A stretch of DNA of 64,000 nucleotides from Dioscorea cayenensis subsp. rotundata (GCF_009730915.1 NC_052496.1:124001-188000); one strand, 5' to 3'. Positions 1-13,895 are shown, counted from the stretch's first letter. Translations and numbers: made by a program. Notes: generated by a model from the letters alone, not told the origin.

Positions 1-3000
1 TCAATGCCAGCAGATTTCAAAGAGATGAAAAATAGTATCAATTGGCAAGAATTTGATATGACATGCTATACAGAAATAGCAAATGAGAAGGAAAAATTGT
101 ATAATGGATGAAAACACTAAGGAAGAAAGAAGATCTGTAAAACTAAAATTTGTCAAATTTTGAGGACATGTCTATTCCTATTATAGCAGAACAATTGGGA
201 GAAACATCAATGATATTAAAAAATGAGAATGGCTAGAGAATTTAACCTTCTTCTTGAGACAATAAACAAACTTCTCAAAATTCACACGCCAAAGCACTCC
301 ACTCTCAACAATCACAGCTTGAGTTTCTTTGTCAATCAAAGCTTCATGCTTCCTCTGTCATAAACAAATTTGTAGATTTACAAAGAATAAGCAAATACCT
401 TAGCAAGTCAAGTTTAACTTCTGTCTCTTTCCCCAAGAAAAAAAGTAACTATGGCAAAAGCAATGAGAATCATCCAATTAGCTAAATTCACACTCTAACT
501 CAAAAAACTAATGGTAGTTATGCCTGAATATAACTTGAGATAATCATACAAATATCCGAATCATTAGAGTGAAACTGCATGCACACTTCCTTAGTTGGCC
601 TATCAAATACCTAAGACCAAACTGCTTAGGTGTAATAAACCTAAATACAGCACAAATAAAGAAAAAAACTAGCTCTGTATAAGCATACTAAGATCATAAG
701 CAATACCTCTACACTAACTCTGTATGAGCATACTAAGATCATAGAGTACAATTTTAGGATATCTTGGTCACATATATTTCACATACTTTATGTATTTTTA
801 ACTTTTAAGCACTTCTGATGAACTAACTTTCTTCAAAACCATGCACTACACATTAAAACTTAATTTGGCCAGATGAAACATTTTCAAAAGATAAAATATT
901 CACAATGCTGAGAGCAACAACCTTGTCACCAACTGTATATGAATTATGGCCAGGAGTTTTTGACTCTTCCTCTTCCCCTGTGCTACCAATGGCAGAAAAT
1001 CTCTCAATTACAGGGAGGGCAGCACCAATCATAGCCAATTCTTCTACAGACAAATTTACTGCATCAGCCTGAAAGAATACCATAATGTTAGCTTCATATT
1101 TCAACTGCAGTTGAATACCATGGAACACCAACAACGAGGGTACAAAGCAGTGTAAATCTCAATGTACAGAGCCTAACTTTGAATTTCAAAACAAGATCCT
1201 GGCATATGATAAGGAGATAGCCTTACAACAATAATAATTGATAGTATGATTTCAAATGGAACACTACATTGTAAACAAAACTTTTAACATGTTATTCCTC
1301 TCAAAATTATGAGCCATGGTCTAAATTCATCCACCAATGTCCAGCTTAGCTTTCTCAAATACTATATGCATTAATCTGGCATTTTGACTTAAATTTCGCA
1401 AATAGGATGAGCAAAGCCCACAAATAATTGCCCTTTATTAGCATATTTTGGGTTATAAGAAAAAGATCTATCTACTCTTAAGACAATGGTTGTCATAAAT
1501 CCCAATCAAGAAATTAAATATTAGATGGATATTTGGAGCCTGAGCAAAGATATTGAATTCACCAATCCAGTTAGTATCTTCAGCAGATCCTTATCGCAAA
1601 AACTACTAGCAAATAGTGAAAAATCTCGCAATAATAAACTTAACTTAGACCCACGCCTTTTTGTTGATGTCAATTTATCTTCTTCAGGTGGTGAGATAAA
1701 TGGTTCAGGCCTTGGGCAGCGCTCCACATAATGTGCACGCACCAGTCTATCAAACTCCGCACGCAAAATATTTTGACTGCTTGTACTTCCTGAATACATG
1801 AATTTCATAAGATTGGCTATCAAAATGGGCTATGCTATGGATGGACAGTGACAGTTGACTCATCATAATAATGCTTAGCTACAACTTAAATTCTCAACCT
1901 GTGGAACAAAATCAAACCTTCCAATCCTTTTGTCGATGCTTCTCTCTCTGCAAGTTGCTCAAATGTAAGCCTTCCATGTTGGAGTAATCCCTCAAGAAGA
2001 TTCCTACACTGCAGGAAAAGTAAACATTCCTCTTTACTAGCACTAGAAGGAGATACATCAGATGAGAATGTCCATAAATGAGAAAATAAACAAGGAGATA
2101 GCGTTAATAGCATATTTGTTCAAGAAGTTGTATGAATTAAATTTACTTGGCTATGAGACTCATGGTGTCACAAACTCAGCAAAGTGCCAAATTGACCTAC
2201 AAGGCACAAACAAGTATAATAAAACCAAATACAAAGCCACAAAATCAGTTGTACAAGTTATCCTTCCTGTGTAGTGCATTTACTATGGTCACAGATAAAA
2301 CCCATACTCCCATTTTTCTTTTCCAACCAAGAACGTATCACATTATAAGTAATGTTGCAACTTGTATTTGTCAAAAACACAATAATAATAAATAAATAAT
2401 GTTGCAACTTTGCGCACAAACGAGTATAGTAAAAAGATAAATTGGAAAAAAAAAAAAAAACTTTACTTGATATATGTTTCCAAACTCAACCAAATTTGAT
2501 TCAATCGAAGCTCAGGGCAGTTTTATTGATGATTCCACATTTCTCGTCCCAATTAAGTTTAAATAAATAAACTCCCAATAACAAATGTACCAAATATTTC
2601 TTTTTAGTACTTCAATTGTTAGCAATAATCACGATAAAAAAAAAAAAGGAAACATTGCAAACCTGGAGCCCAAGGTCGGCTTGAACAATGGAGAGGAATT
2701 TAGAGAACCGAAGCCGGTGGAGGATATTGTCGAACAGGGCCATATACTGCGTCAATGTCCTGATCTCAGCCCCAGAAGCAACTGAAACCAATAAAACCGA
2801 TCAGAAAACAATACTAAATCCATCTTCTCCTCTGTCCCCGGAATCGATCTATAGAAAACGAAAGAGTACGAACCCGGTCGTGGAATGGAGAAGGCCTGAA
2901 CGCAGCTGTGCTGGATAAGAACAAGAAGGCAGTTCTTGACCTGCGACGAGGAGAGCTCGGTGAATCGGATGATCTCATGGAGGGAGAGCGTCCCACGGCG

Positions 3001-3178
3001 GAGGAGACACTCGCAAACCTTCTGCGAGCGCAGAAAGAAGACATCAGAGCGGAGAAATCAGAGAAAGAGGAAGGCAATGGAGGATATATAGAGAGAGAGA
3101 GGGACGCACGCCGACGAGGTCGCCAAAGTGGGAGGTGATGAGGCCGGCGGCGAGCCTCAGCCCGTGCTGTGAAACCAT
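1..3178 (-). CDS. RPC3: DNA-directed RNA polymerase III subunit RPC3 (POLR3C/RPC82-like), 3' end off window
   Basis: Subunit of the Pol III RPC3-RPC6-RPC7 subcomplex, which acts in the nucleus in promoter opening for tRNA and 5S transcription. Visible exons, read downward: 3178-3110, 3021-2874, 2781-2663, 2008-1918, 1816-1645, 1068-922 and 354-247. Exon 1 starts MVSQHGLRLAAGLITSHFGD and continues into KVCECLLRRGTLSLHEIIRF, the first winged-helix of the family. This is followed by QVKNCLLVLIQH, TQYMALFDNILHRLRFSKF, LMKFMYSGSTSSQNILRAEF, YVERCPRPEP and VLWRVNFEKF, in the order expected for RPC3. The ATG at 3178 is the only start that gives the conserved N-terminus. Exon edges below 1816 are less certain, and small exons may be missed in the 1645-1069 and 921-355 introns. 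The remaining C-terminal winged-helix domains lie beyond position 1. Confidence 0.85.
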
Positions 3179-3819
3179 TGTTGCGGCGAGCCTCAGCTCT
3201 GGGGTTTTTGGAGCAATTGGCGGGTTATATTTTATATATATATATATATATAGCATTAATTAATACATAGTTAAGGGGATTATATATATAATTAATTTTT
3301 TTTTTAAAAAAATTGTGACAGCTAATGTAGTATAATTGCATTGTGGGAGTTATTTTTGTCCTATTCGCATCGGATCCTCTGCACACGTGAATAAAAGGAC
3401 CTAATTTTCTACACACGCTTGCAAAAAAAAAAAAAAGATAAATTTTCTATCATGTTTAAAAAAATCACTTGTCTGTTTTAACTAAATTACATAAATTAAG
3501 AAAATTAATTAAAATTATTTAATAATCTAAAATTTATAAAAATTACACTAATTTTTTAAAGCTACTTTTATTTAAAACATGTTTAAGAACAATTTGTAGT
3601 TGAATATAATTTATAAAAAATTATAAAATTACATTAAATATGAAAGGTAAATTTTGAAAAAACAATATTTAATACTTTACAAATATTTAAATGGATAAAT
3701 AAAAATTACAAAAAAAAAGCCTCTAAAATGTGACAAGTAGAAAGAACCGGAGGGGATGCTTAGAAAAGTGATGCATGTACACGTGATTTGTTCATATTTG
3801 TTAATATATATATATATTG

Positions 3820-4040
3820 ATAAAGTCGACAAGCGACAAAGCAAATGACAAAATAAACACGGAGGTACATCAGTTACGGTATCTTAACTGACTTTCTAGG
3901 ACAAACCCCCGCCATCCAACTCTAAAATGGAGATCATATCAAAAGGTATTTATTACACAGAACTCCCACAGAGAACCTTTCAAAGTAGATTGTAATATGA
4001 GAGGCTCGAACTTGAGACCTCTTAATCACAAACATGGGTA
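3820..4040 (-). mobile_element. tRNA-derived SINE-like copy
   Basis: On the minus strand the segment begins near 4035 with a tRNA-like head. AGGTCTCAAGTTCGAGCCTC resembles a Pol III B box (consensus GGTTCGANTCC). About 190 bases of non-coding body follow, down to about 3820. No clear target-site duplication or A tail was found, so the family and exact ends are uncertain. Confidence 0.35.
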
Positions 4041-4167
4041 GTTATTCGTTGACATTTAATTTAAATGTTATATAAAATTTATAAATTATTATAAAATTAT
4101 TAACTTAATATTAATCGAGGCAACTATTGTTAGTGTAGTTGGGACCAAAGTTTTTTTTTTCCGTGGT

Positions 4168-5335
4168 TTAAAAATTAAAGTTACAATTCACTTCTACAAA
4201 ATAAATTTTAAATTGATACTCATTAAGATAAGTATTGTGAGATTTATTTATTTTTTTAATTATTTTTTTAGAAAGGAGCTGCACAGCAGCTAGAAACAAC
4301 AAACCTAAACAGGCAGTAAAAATAACAAAAAATGAAAACTCAAAGCAAAACCCATCATTCCTACAAATCTTCATGATCCATCTAGGGAGGTGTTTGCCCT
4401 GATGAAAGAGAGAAACTTCAACTGAAGATCTACCCAAGTTGGGCAACTTATCTGCAATTGAATTCCAATCACGAAGGACAACATCCAGAATAGGATTCTC
4501 TGGCGATTGCAGCAACAAATGAATCTCACTCGCCTGATTTAAAATCCGGCAATTGTCAGAGACTTGATGGTTAGTTATTACCTGAACAACTTCCGTACGG
4601 TCAGTCATAATGCATCCCGTCGTAAGTGAGTGCTCAGAAATACATTATAGAGCTTATTTGATCGCACCCAATTTAGCCTCCAAGCAAGATGTCACAAAAA
4701 ATTGGGTGTAGCCTGTAAAAAAGAAATCTTTTATCAGCATTGACAACCACAAACCCAACCCCACTAGGTTGATCCTCAGATATCTAGGATGCACCAATGA
4801 ATAATATGAATCTAGAAGAGTAAGAAAGATCTAAGTTAAGAAGATACTTCCCTAGTTTATCCTTAATTACTATGAAGTATTCTTTGACATGTTCCACAGC
4901 CCAAAAAGGAATTTGACCCAAGTCCACATGCTTGTTTTTCTGAAGATGATATGGCATCTGGCTTTCCAGATCAACTAGAGAGTGGCAGCAATAATAGAGG
5001 CATTAAAGCTGTTCACCCCTGCATCTATTGTCCCCAACCCAATTATTGTCAAATAATGTTACACTGAACAAAGATGTTAGCGCCAATCAAAGAGCAAATA
5101 TGATTCCAAATAGCACTTACTCTGGGACATCTAATAAACAGATGTTCAATGGTTTCACATTCCTGATTGCAAAAAACACAATTAACAACTGGAGACAAGT
5201 TTAACTTGTGGAGGTAATCATGGGTTAAAATTCTGTCATGAAGACTAAACATGAGAATAATTTGACCCGAGGAGCCACACATAACTTCCAGAACTTAGGC
5301 CAGCCATCCTAGAAAAAGTTATCCATGTCCATGAT
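4168..5335 (-). mobile_element. Degenerate LINE 3' part (zf-RVT plus RNase H remnant)
   Basis: Two pieces in one orientation match the end of a plant LINE ORF2. At 5282-5049 the translation includes RILTHDYLHKLNL and then CVFCNQECETIEHLFIRCP, the Cys/His zinc-knuckle (zf-RVT) that follows reverse transcriptase. At about 4850-4270 the pieces QPSGVGFVVVNAD, EAKLGAI and VVLRDWNSIADKLPNLGRSS resemble the RNase H-like domain carried by many plant L1-type elements. The frame changes at least twice and no RT core is present, so this is a 5'-truncated dead copy. Confidence 0.7.
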
Positions 5336-6245
5336 GTTAAGAAACTTATAAAATTTAAACTTATATATTTTAAATTTTATTAAAAATTGAAAAAGCATTG
5401 GGAAAATCCAACGGCAAGAATATAATTAGATTGGAAACATATTCAAGATAGTATGTGTTGGGTGGGATGGGTGCGTGCTTTGATCTTGCAATTAGATTGT
5501 AACATAGGCTTCATTCTTGATTATGACTTTGTCCATGAACTCCAATCATTAAATTTATACTAAGTAAGATTATGATAATAAGTTCAAACATGTATGCATC
5601 GCAAACGAGTCTGATGGATTAGCATCGGAAAAAACCATTTTTTTTTAAATATATTTTAAATGGCAGTGTTATTTACTTATTTAATTTTTAACGTGGATAA
5701 ACTATTGTTCTGTACTTTTTTAATGATTGTGATGGGCACTTCGTTTCTTTGACCTCCCATTTGGTGTAAAATTAATTAATTTTGAATTATTTTTAAAATT
5801 AAAATAATCATCATATATATATATATATATTTTAAAATATGACAAAACATATACAAAAGAGGTGCAGTAGTATGGATTAAACTCAATACTCACACTGAGT
5901 AAACTTTAAATTCCATATTGGATCGTCTCAAAATACAAAATGAGTATCTTATATGAAAGATATAGTGTCAAAAAGCCATGTTATAATTTGTGTTTTTATT
6001 ATTTTAAACAATATCCTCAAATTATACAAATTTTAAAACGATATTAAATATTTATATCAATTAAGAATTGCAAGGAGTTTTTCTTTCCTAAATCATAAAA
6101 CAGAGAATAGCACGCATCTCAAAGGCCCATTTTTTCCGCCGCGTGGCAAGTCCCGCCTTCCCTTTTTCACCGCCCAAGTCCTCTCTCACCGATCACCGAC
6201 GCAAAGCACTCTCTCGCACTACCAGAGACCACGCCGCCGGAATCC

Positions 6246-9200
6246 ATGGCGGAAGCTCCGACCGATCTCGCTCCGATCCTAGAAGCGGCGTCCGACTTCG
6301 CTTCCTACCCCGGTACCCGATGCCCATCTCTTTTTTTTTCCCTTGTGTTATCATCTATGCTTGAACTCGTTATTCGTACCATTCGATCGCAGGGTTGCAA
6401 AACGATGCTTCAGCTAAAGAGTTCCTTGATCGCTTTCCTCTCCCACTTCTCTTCAGGTTTATCTCTTTCTCTATGTATCTATTTGGGAATCAATTGCTTC
6501 ACTTCATTTGGTTTTGAGTCGTGAGTTTCTCTGCTCTTGTAGTATATTGCAAACCAAGGCTGATGTATCCAGAGTTGAAGGTACTATAGTTGCTTGCTTG
6601 GAGAGACTATTCAAGACAAAATTTGGCGCCTCTCTGATCCCTCATTATATTGTATGTATCTTATTATTGATTTTGGTTTTGTTAGTTATTTTGAATTCGA
6701 TGACCTTCAAAATGTAGTCCATCTAGTTGAATTATTGGAATTTCTAGTTCTTGCTAAGTTATTGTGATCAATATTTCACCTTGATTCAATCAGGTATTAA
6801 TAAAATTTATGCATGTTTCTCTTGTGATGGCTGATGATTTTTGGCTGAATCAATGTATTAAATGGCATGAATGCTTGAAAATGGTGAAAGCATGATCTTC
6901 AACAACCAGTATTTATAGTTTCATCCAACATTTAAAGAGTGTTGCAGTTTTAGTTCCTGTCCTGTTTGGAAATCAAGCTGGGAATTTTTTTTGTATGATG
7001 TCATCTAATTGGTGCTTTGAATTATGTGTGATGTTTTTCTTGTATTTGAATTGCTATTTTCCTTGTTTCCTTTTTTGTTTTTCGTTTTCAGGCATTTGTT
7101 CAAGCTGGACTTCAGGCAAAATCTCAGGCCATTCAATGCTTGGCTTGTAAAGCTGTATGTATAGAGATATGCTAACTTTATGAAAGCATAGCTAGATTGA
7201 AGAATGTTGGCTGTCATTTTCAGACGTTTTATTCTGATCAACATAGGTTTTTTGCATTATAACAAATTTAATGGATTGTTTAATACATCAATTTGTTAGT
7301 GTGTGTATGTCAGCTATTGTTCTTTCTTTATAGCTTGTACAAATAACTAATCGATGGAACAATTTATAGCAAAAGAGATGCTTGTGGAAGTTATGACTCA
7401 CTTTTTTCTTCTGTTCACATCAGGTGCATTATATGCTAGTAAATGCTGAAGGCGAAGGACATGTCAAAATAATCTTGACAAGCAACACTTATCCACTTCT
7501 TCTAAATTGCTTTCTTGAAGGGTATGTCTCTGACCTTTGTTGTTACTCATTATTTTTATCTTGGCTTTCTTTTCAAGCAAATATGAGGATGGCTTAGTAG
7601 AGGATTTTGATCTGGATTAGTGTTCTATGAATAAGTATACCTTTTGTTAATTTTAAACATACATGCCAAAATCTCCAAGATGCATGGTGAGATACAATAT
7701 TTCTGGCTAGGGGCTAATTAAAAGTCTGAAACTATTTCAGATTTGTTCATTGTTCTTAATGAATATTGCATGAAAATTAGAATTGTATTCTGCTCCTAGG
7801 CTGCCTTGGCTTATGTGATTAGCATGTATCATATCATGTTTGGGTCTTGGAAGTCTTGATTTATGGAATTTGTTTTGGTTCTTGCTGATAAATATTTTCT
7901 GTTGGTCCAGCGATGAACTAACTTCAGCAGCATCTTTGGAAGCTATTAATAGTATTGCTCAGACTCCTGAAGGAATTGTAAGGTCTTAGTGTGACTGCAT
8001 TAAGTTTTCCATATATGCTCATGGAGTGGCTGACTTCAATAATCAAACCTACTTGCTGCATGACTTTATTTAGAAAATCATCTTTCCTCATGGAAGTGAA
8101 GAGTCTGTCCAGCTTAAAGTTGTAGCTGCCCATTGCTCTTCCCTGGTATGAATTTTGATGAGTTCTATGCTTGGTGTGTACTTGGTGGTTTCTTTTTCTG
8201 TACATGTGGTTCTTTATGTTGTTCGTAACTGTAATGCATTATCTTTTAGTCTTCAAGATCTAAAAGAACTTTGTTTCGGCATAATCTGCATAATTGTTTT
8301 TGCCCTTAATCCTATTTCTGAATATTCATGATGAATGCACCAGGCTAGGATTCGGATTTTGTCTCTTGCATCCAAGTTGTTCTCTATATCTAGCCTAGCT
8401 GCAACGGCAGTTTATGATTCAAATTTGCTTAGCCTGTTTGAGGACCAAATCAATCAGCAGGATGATATGCTCATGACGTTGAGTGCCCTGGAGCTCTTAT
8501 ATGAGGTACATTTGATGCCCAGCTTAACTAAATGGATTTTCAGCTAGGTTTGCAGCATCTGTTTTATATGAAGTACATTTGATGTCCAGCCTAACTTAAT
8601 GGATTTTCATCTTTTACGTGAGGTACATTTGATGTCCAGCTTAACTTAATAAATTTTCAACTAGTTTTGTGGGATTTGTTCTGAGTTCCATTGTAATACC
8701 TAACCCCATTTATTTATTTATTATTAGCTCAGGGATCTCTTTGTAAATTTTGTAAACTAAGGGTTTTGGGGGTAAAGTTAAATTTAAATTATAACAAATG
8801 CTGAAGATAAATGGCTGCAAAATCAAGAAGGATAGAATTAGAATTCAAAACAATAAGATGGAGGTAAGTAGTGCCTTAATTGGGAGTAGACCTTCGGATG
8901 TGGCTCTCTTATGCGGTGATTTGGTAGTAAACAATTCAATAATATTTTCTATTTCACATAATGCATGTGGGGATGGAAACTGATGTAAAAACTGCTTAGG
9001 TGATATTGCTCTACTTGATGCCATTGTTGAAATTATTATTTCTATTTTAAAATTTTGTTAGCTTTCGTCTAATGGAAGCAGTTCTGAGAACTGGCTGCGT
9101 TTTCGACCAGAAAACCTGGGGATTGGGTACTATACTTGAGCTAGGAACTCTAAAAAGAACTTAATTCAATAAAACTAGGAAATACCTATTGATCTTTGCA

Positions 9201-12200
9201 GTTCAACCATGTCTTGGTTGACCTGGTTATAGATTGAATGGTTCTGCAATAATGTGCTGCTGAGGGGAGTGAGTTGATGCATGCAGTGGAATTGAGAGTT
9301 ACCATTGATCTCGAGTATCAAGGATCTAGACCCTGAATGGTTTGGATTTGATGGCCAATTGCAGATACCGACAAAGTCTAATTTCTTGGTGCTGGTGCTT
9401 TTTACTAGATGAGAATCATGGAATGCCTAGGAGGATATTGGTTTGACAGCTAAGGCTGAAGGGCATGTTCACCAAGGGGAGTTGGAGCTAAAAGCTAGTG
9501 GGTTGTGAACTGCTCAACTATTCAAACAAGAAGCATGGAATTTCTTTTCTTTTCCCTTCTTCTTCTTCCTTTTTATTTTTTATTTATTTTATTTATTTTT
9601 TATGTTGGTCGGCTTGACAAGGGTGCAGGAAGTGGATGAGGTGAATGACTGTTGTTGACAGTGGGTGGAGAGGATTGATATGTGATGACAGAGTTATAGT
9701 AGTAACTTTTAGTTCAACACCAGCTGTTACTTGTCTTTTATACTTAGCCTTCATTAATAGGAGATTACCACCCTTTTTCTATGGGATTAATCAATTTAGA
9801 AAACTCAGTGGAAGTCAACATTGGAGAATATGAGTAATGAGGAATTTGGTGGAAGCCTTTTCTCTTGTTCCAAGTTTGGTGGGAGTGCATTTGATAATGT
9901 AGGATTTTTTGTTGGTTGTTTTGTTGGATCAATACTTCAATCTATAATAGTTTCTTTCCTTCTGGCAGGAAAAAACTTCCACTACATTCTTTTGTAGGTT
10001 TCCTTCCACAAGCTAGCATCAATTTGGGATTAGGGTTTATCTTGCTCTCGAAGCCTTTTAAGTTGTTTAGATGGACCAAATCTAACTTGTGCTGGCCCAT
10101 ATCATTTTGTTACTATTCCATGAATATTCTCAACCTCGTGAATCTAAAACCCTTCATAACTTCATAGAATTTACTTTGATTTTTTTCAGTAGTCTAGGTG
10201 CGAGTTTTACTACCCTCTCTCTTTCACTCATCAAGAAACAAGCATAAATTCCGTAAGAATAACCTGTTCTCATTATGCAGTTGGTGGAATCTCCTCACAG
10301 TGCTAGATTCTTATTAAAAACTACTTTGCTTCAACTCTTGACTGGTCTGATAAGGTATTGCAACTGATTGATTTTGATGACTTTTAATTTCTCTCTGAGG
10401 CATTAATTTAATGTATATCTTTCTTCTTGTTTCAGCAATGCGTCTGTGGCTTCCATTATAAGAGCAAGAGCATTTATGATAAGCGGAAGGCTTCTTTCTA
10501 GAGCTGATGTATATACAACTATTGATGAATCAAGTGAGAATGGTTCTAGGAATGCTAAATTATGATGGTCCTTAATATTATGTTTCGAACTTCTGGGGTT
10601 TCATCCTAACTTGGTCATAAAACAGTATAAACACATACCTAGATCTACAGAAGTTTTCCTGCTTGGCCTGATCTGTTTCTAGCCTGACTTGTCTGTTTGT
10701 CTATCAGAATGTATATGCTTTATGTTCTTTTATTTTTAGTACAAAGTTTTACCTTGTGTTTGGGAAGGTCATTAGTAGTAGTAGTAGAAATGATAGACAA
10801 AATTGCTTCTCATTTTTTTTGGTTGATTTATTAACTCAACATTTAAAATAAAATGAATCAATAAACGATTTCTTCAGAAGTGCATCTCTGATTTCATTTC
10901 TACCTTACATGATATTTTTAGTTTTATGCTTAGTTCCTTCCAGATGATGGTATTATGTTATTGAAATACTCATTAATATTCTTCCACCAGAGATTGTTTA
11001 GACATGACATTGAGGTTGATTTGGGGAATGTGGATGTATTCAACCATGTGAATGCAAGGGACAGATTAAAGTTTGTCTTACTTTAATTTGATTTCAGGAG
11101 TTGCTGCTCTTATTTTGGGCATTAATGAAAGATTGGAACTGGTAGATGATCTTGATCTAAATGAATGTGAGAGTATCCTTGAAGCTTTAGGTCTTATTGG
11201 AACATGTAAGTCTGCACCTTGGCCTTTTCTTTTTTTTTTTTTCCTAATAAATTGCAGCTATGCAGATATTATGGTCTTGCAAAAATCCGCTTTCATTTAA
11301 TTCTCTACTTTTGTTTCCCACAAATGAAAACTTTGTTGCTTATTGTTTACATCAGTTAAGTGAGCTTAAAAGACATTACCTTGCACGGATCCTCAAAGAT
11401 AAATATTAATGGCCGTTCCTTGTGAAAGAATCACTCTGGATATAATTCAGGGTTAGTAAGGAAGGTAGAGAGGAAGAATGAATTTGCATAATTTGAAACA
11501 TATGATTTTGGGAAGTTTGCTCTAGCTTTTTCTCTGAACTATTATGTGACAAGTCTTTCATTGGTTAGCATGTTGTAGGAGTCTATGCATGGGGTCACTT
11601 TCAAGATCACTCTGTAATTGGCATCATGCTTATCATGATCTCATACTTCATAAAGCAATCAAATTTATTTTGGTAATTGCTACTAATAGTTTATCAATGA
11701 GCAGAGGAACCAGTGTGGCTGTTTCCTCTTAATTATTCATGTAACTAGAAAACCCATCCTAAATTAGTTTTTATGGTTATTTTCTTCAATATAAACAAAC
11801 AAATAAGAAGTTAGAAAAGCAGTTTCCTTATCAATCAAATTTTGTGTTACCCTCTTATGATTATCTTATCCTTGTTATTTACATCCTGGATCCCCTATAA
11901 TATATTGTTGCATTTCTAGCACAACAAGGAGCTGCATTGCTGCTGACAAGTCCATCTAATGTGGCTAGACATGTCATAGAAGCAGCCTTTGATCAGCATG
12001 GAAGAGGCAAACAATTGGTGAGTATTCTACATTTTGAAATGGTGCTGTTGTCAACCATTGCATGTTTTGATAATATATCTTTATCAACATATTTGGATTG
12101 TTTTGACTTTTCAGGCTGGTTTACATGCTCTTGGGAACATTTGTGGTGTTGAACGATCAGCAGATAGTGTGCTACTGAATGACAATGCGGAGGAATACCT

Positions 12201-13895
12201 TAAACGCATGATCTATGCGACTGCGGCTGAGACCCCAAAACTGACACCATCTGTTAGTGTTCCTATCGTGATTCTTTCTTATCTAGGATAAGATGTTTTA
12301 TAAGGTCAGACATATTAGAGTTCGTCCAATGTTGGTAAAAATAATAAATATTGATGAGTGTATAATATGTTTTCATCCTATAACCTTGAGTTTTGGAGTT
12401 GAATTGTGTGTGGATCATGTATTTGGTTTGCATCTTATATGGAATCAGAGCTTAGTTAATTGGTTTATTTGCAATGTGGCCAGCTAAAATTGGCTAGCAT
12501 GTAGCAGGGGTGTATCAGAGGAATTATTAGCCTCACATAGGTTAAATTAGTAAATGTAGGCATTCATCTATAATCTGGGTCTCTTATCCTACGAGTTTAG
12601 GTTTTTGGGTTGAATTGGGCTTGATAATTTGTTTGGTTTACATCTTGCAAGGCAACATGGTTGCATACTTGGATTTCTTGAGCAATGTTAATGGTCATGA
12701 ACAGCTTCCTTGTTGCCACATGTATATATTGATTTCTTTACTTTCTTGTGTACACTTTGTAGTTTTTTAAAAACCAAGCACATTATCTTTCTAACATGGT
12801 TTTATTTCTTCTCAGGGATTATTTCTTTCTGTGTTGCAACAAGAACCTGAGACACGTTTAGCTGTAAGACTTGATTAAAGATCCTTAAGAATTTCATGTG
12901 ACCTTTTTTTACCACTACTACATAATTTGATAGTTGTCTCTTTCTATTTGATACTATTTGAATTGACTATTAGCTATCATTTAATTATAGTGTAAAGCAT
13001 GTGATAAGCAGATTCTTTCAATGATATCGTTAGCAAATTTTCACAAAATATTCTATAAAAAATAAGGACTTAAGCAATGCCTAAGAACCACTAGAAACAA
13101 GAGCAATGTGATTTTATGGAAGAATTAAAGCTACTCTCATATACATTATAAATTTAATTTTTGGACAGGCTTATAGAGCAATGTCTGGACTGGTAGCCCG
13201 TCCATGGTGTTTGATGGAGATATGCTCAAAGCAGGAAATTATAACAATAGTGACAGATGCAAGCCTGGAGACCTCCAAGGATGGTAAATGTCCAGCAAAT
13301 CATAATTATTATCAAATTTTTCATCCACTTAAATATGGTTGTTGTTTTTCATTTTAAAACTCCAATGGGTCTCATCCAATCATCTTTTTTGTTGAGTATT
13401 AAATGACTGCATCTTGGTTGATATCCTTTTAACAACCATAGAAATGCCGTAAATTGAACATATTATATGCTAAATCAAACTACATCCGGCAAGTTTTTGT
13501 TTAATTCCACATGATATTCTTTCCAATGTTTGCTTGGCATAATTTTGATGCATTTTCACAAGTGGAGCACCATCTAGTTTCTCATTTAAAATCTATTCCT
13601 ATTGACACTGAGGATGTTTAGGCATGGACGTGCGGTATCAATGTTGCGTGGCTATCAACAAAGCTTTGTCGGCATCGAATATGTCTCCGGCCACAGGAAT
13701 TATTGAAAAGGCGAGTGCTTTAATGAATCTCTGAATCCATCAGGAATGAACTCTTGTAGAGCAGGCTTTTCGACAATATTATTGTAACATGAGATTCTTT
13801 GTTTTCAGTTGCAGGAAGCTGTGAGAAGAGGCCCATATCTCACCAAAACACGCGTGGAACCTCAGCCAGTTGTCATGACCGCCGAGAGATTCTGA
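6246..13895 (+). CDS. PSMD5: 26S proteasome assembly chaperone PSMD5-like (ARM/HEAT repeat protein)
   Basis: The PSMD5/S5b family (yeast Hsm3) binds Rpt subunits during 19S base assembly in cytosol and nucleus. Exons: 6246-6312, 6393-6456, 6543-6651, 7092-7154, 7424-7521, 7911-7977, 8074-8145, 8344-8505, 10281-10354, 10436-10533, 11098-11205, 11920-12017, 12115-12252, 12816-12863, 13169-13283, 13622-13710 and 13809-13895. They sum to 1557 nt, giving 518 aa, close to human PSMD5 (about 504). Recognisable parts are YPGLQNDASAKEFLDRFPLP, AFVQAGLQAKSQAIQCLACK, HSARFLLKTTLLQLLTGLI and a C-terminus with RRGPYLTKTRVEPQP; the whole is helical-repeat sequence without catalytic motifs. The start follows GC-rich leader sequence and is the first ATG in frame. 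Intron 16 is GC-AG (donor AAG/GCGAGT at 13711), and intron 8 (1.8 kb) begins with a triplicated donor region. Plant function is inferred from the family. Confidence 0.87.
8498..8666 (+). repeat. Three tandem copies spanning the exon 8 donor of PSMD5
   Basis: A unit of about 50 bases beginning TATATGAGGTACATTTGATG recurs at about 8498, 8565 and 8615. All three copies share the block GTACATTTGATG(C/T)CCAGC and a TTAACTNAAT core. Copy 1 contains the real exon 8 end (ATGAG/GTACAT). Copy 3 repeats the donor exactly (GTGAG/GTACAT) and copy 2 has AG changed to AA before GTACAT. The spacing is uneven (67 then 50 bases) because copy 1 carries an extra tail. Confidence 0.75.

Larger units (their letters stand above)
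3179..6245. other. Divergent intergenic spacer RPC3 / PSMD5
   Basis: AT-rich spacer shared by the promoters of RPC3 (-) and PSMD5 (+). It holds a (TA)n run at about 3233-3251, a tRNA-like SINE-type segment (about 3820-4040), a LINE tail (about 4168-5335) and a second TA run near 5813-5832. No host gene was recognised in it. Confidence 0.7.

Noticed and set aside
2814-3138. Overlapping ORFs on both strands around 2814-3138
   Set aside because: Shadows of RPC3 exon 2. The conserved frame is the minus-strand one joined to the 3178 start.
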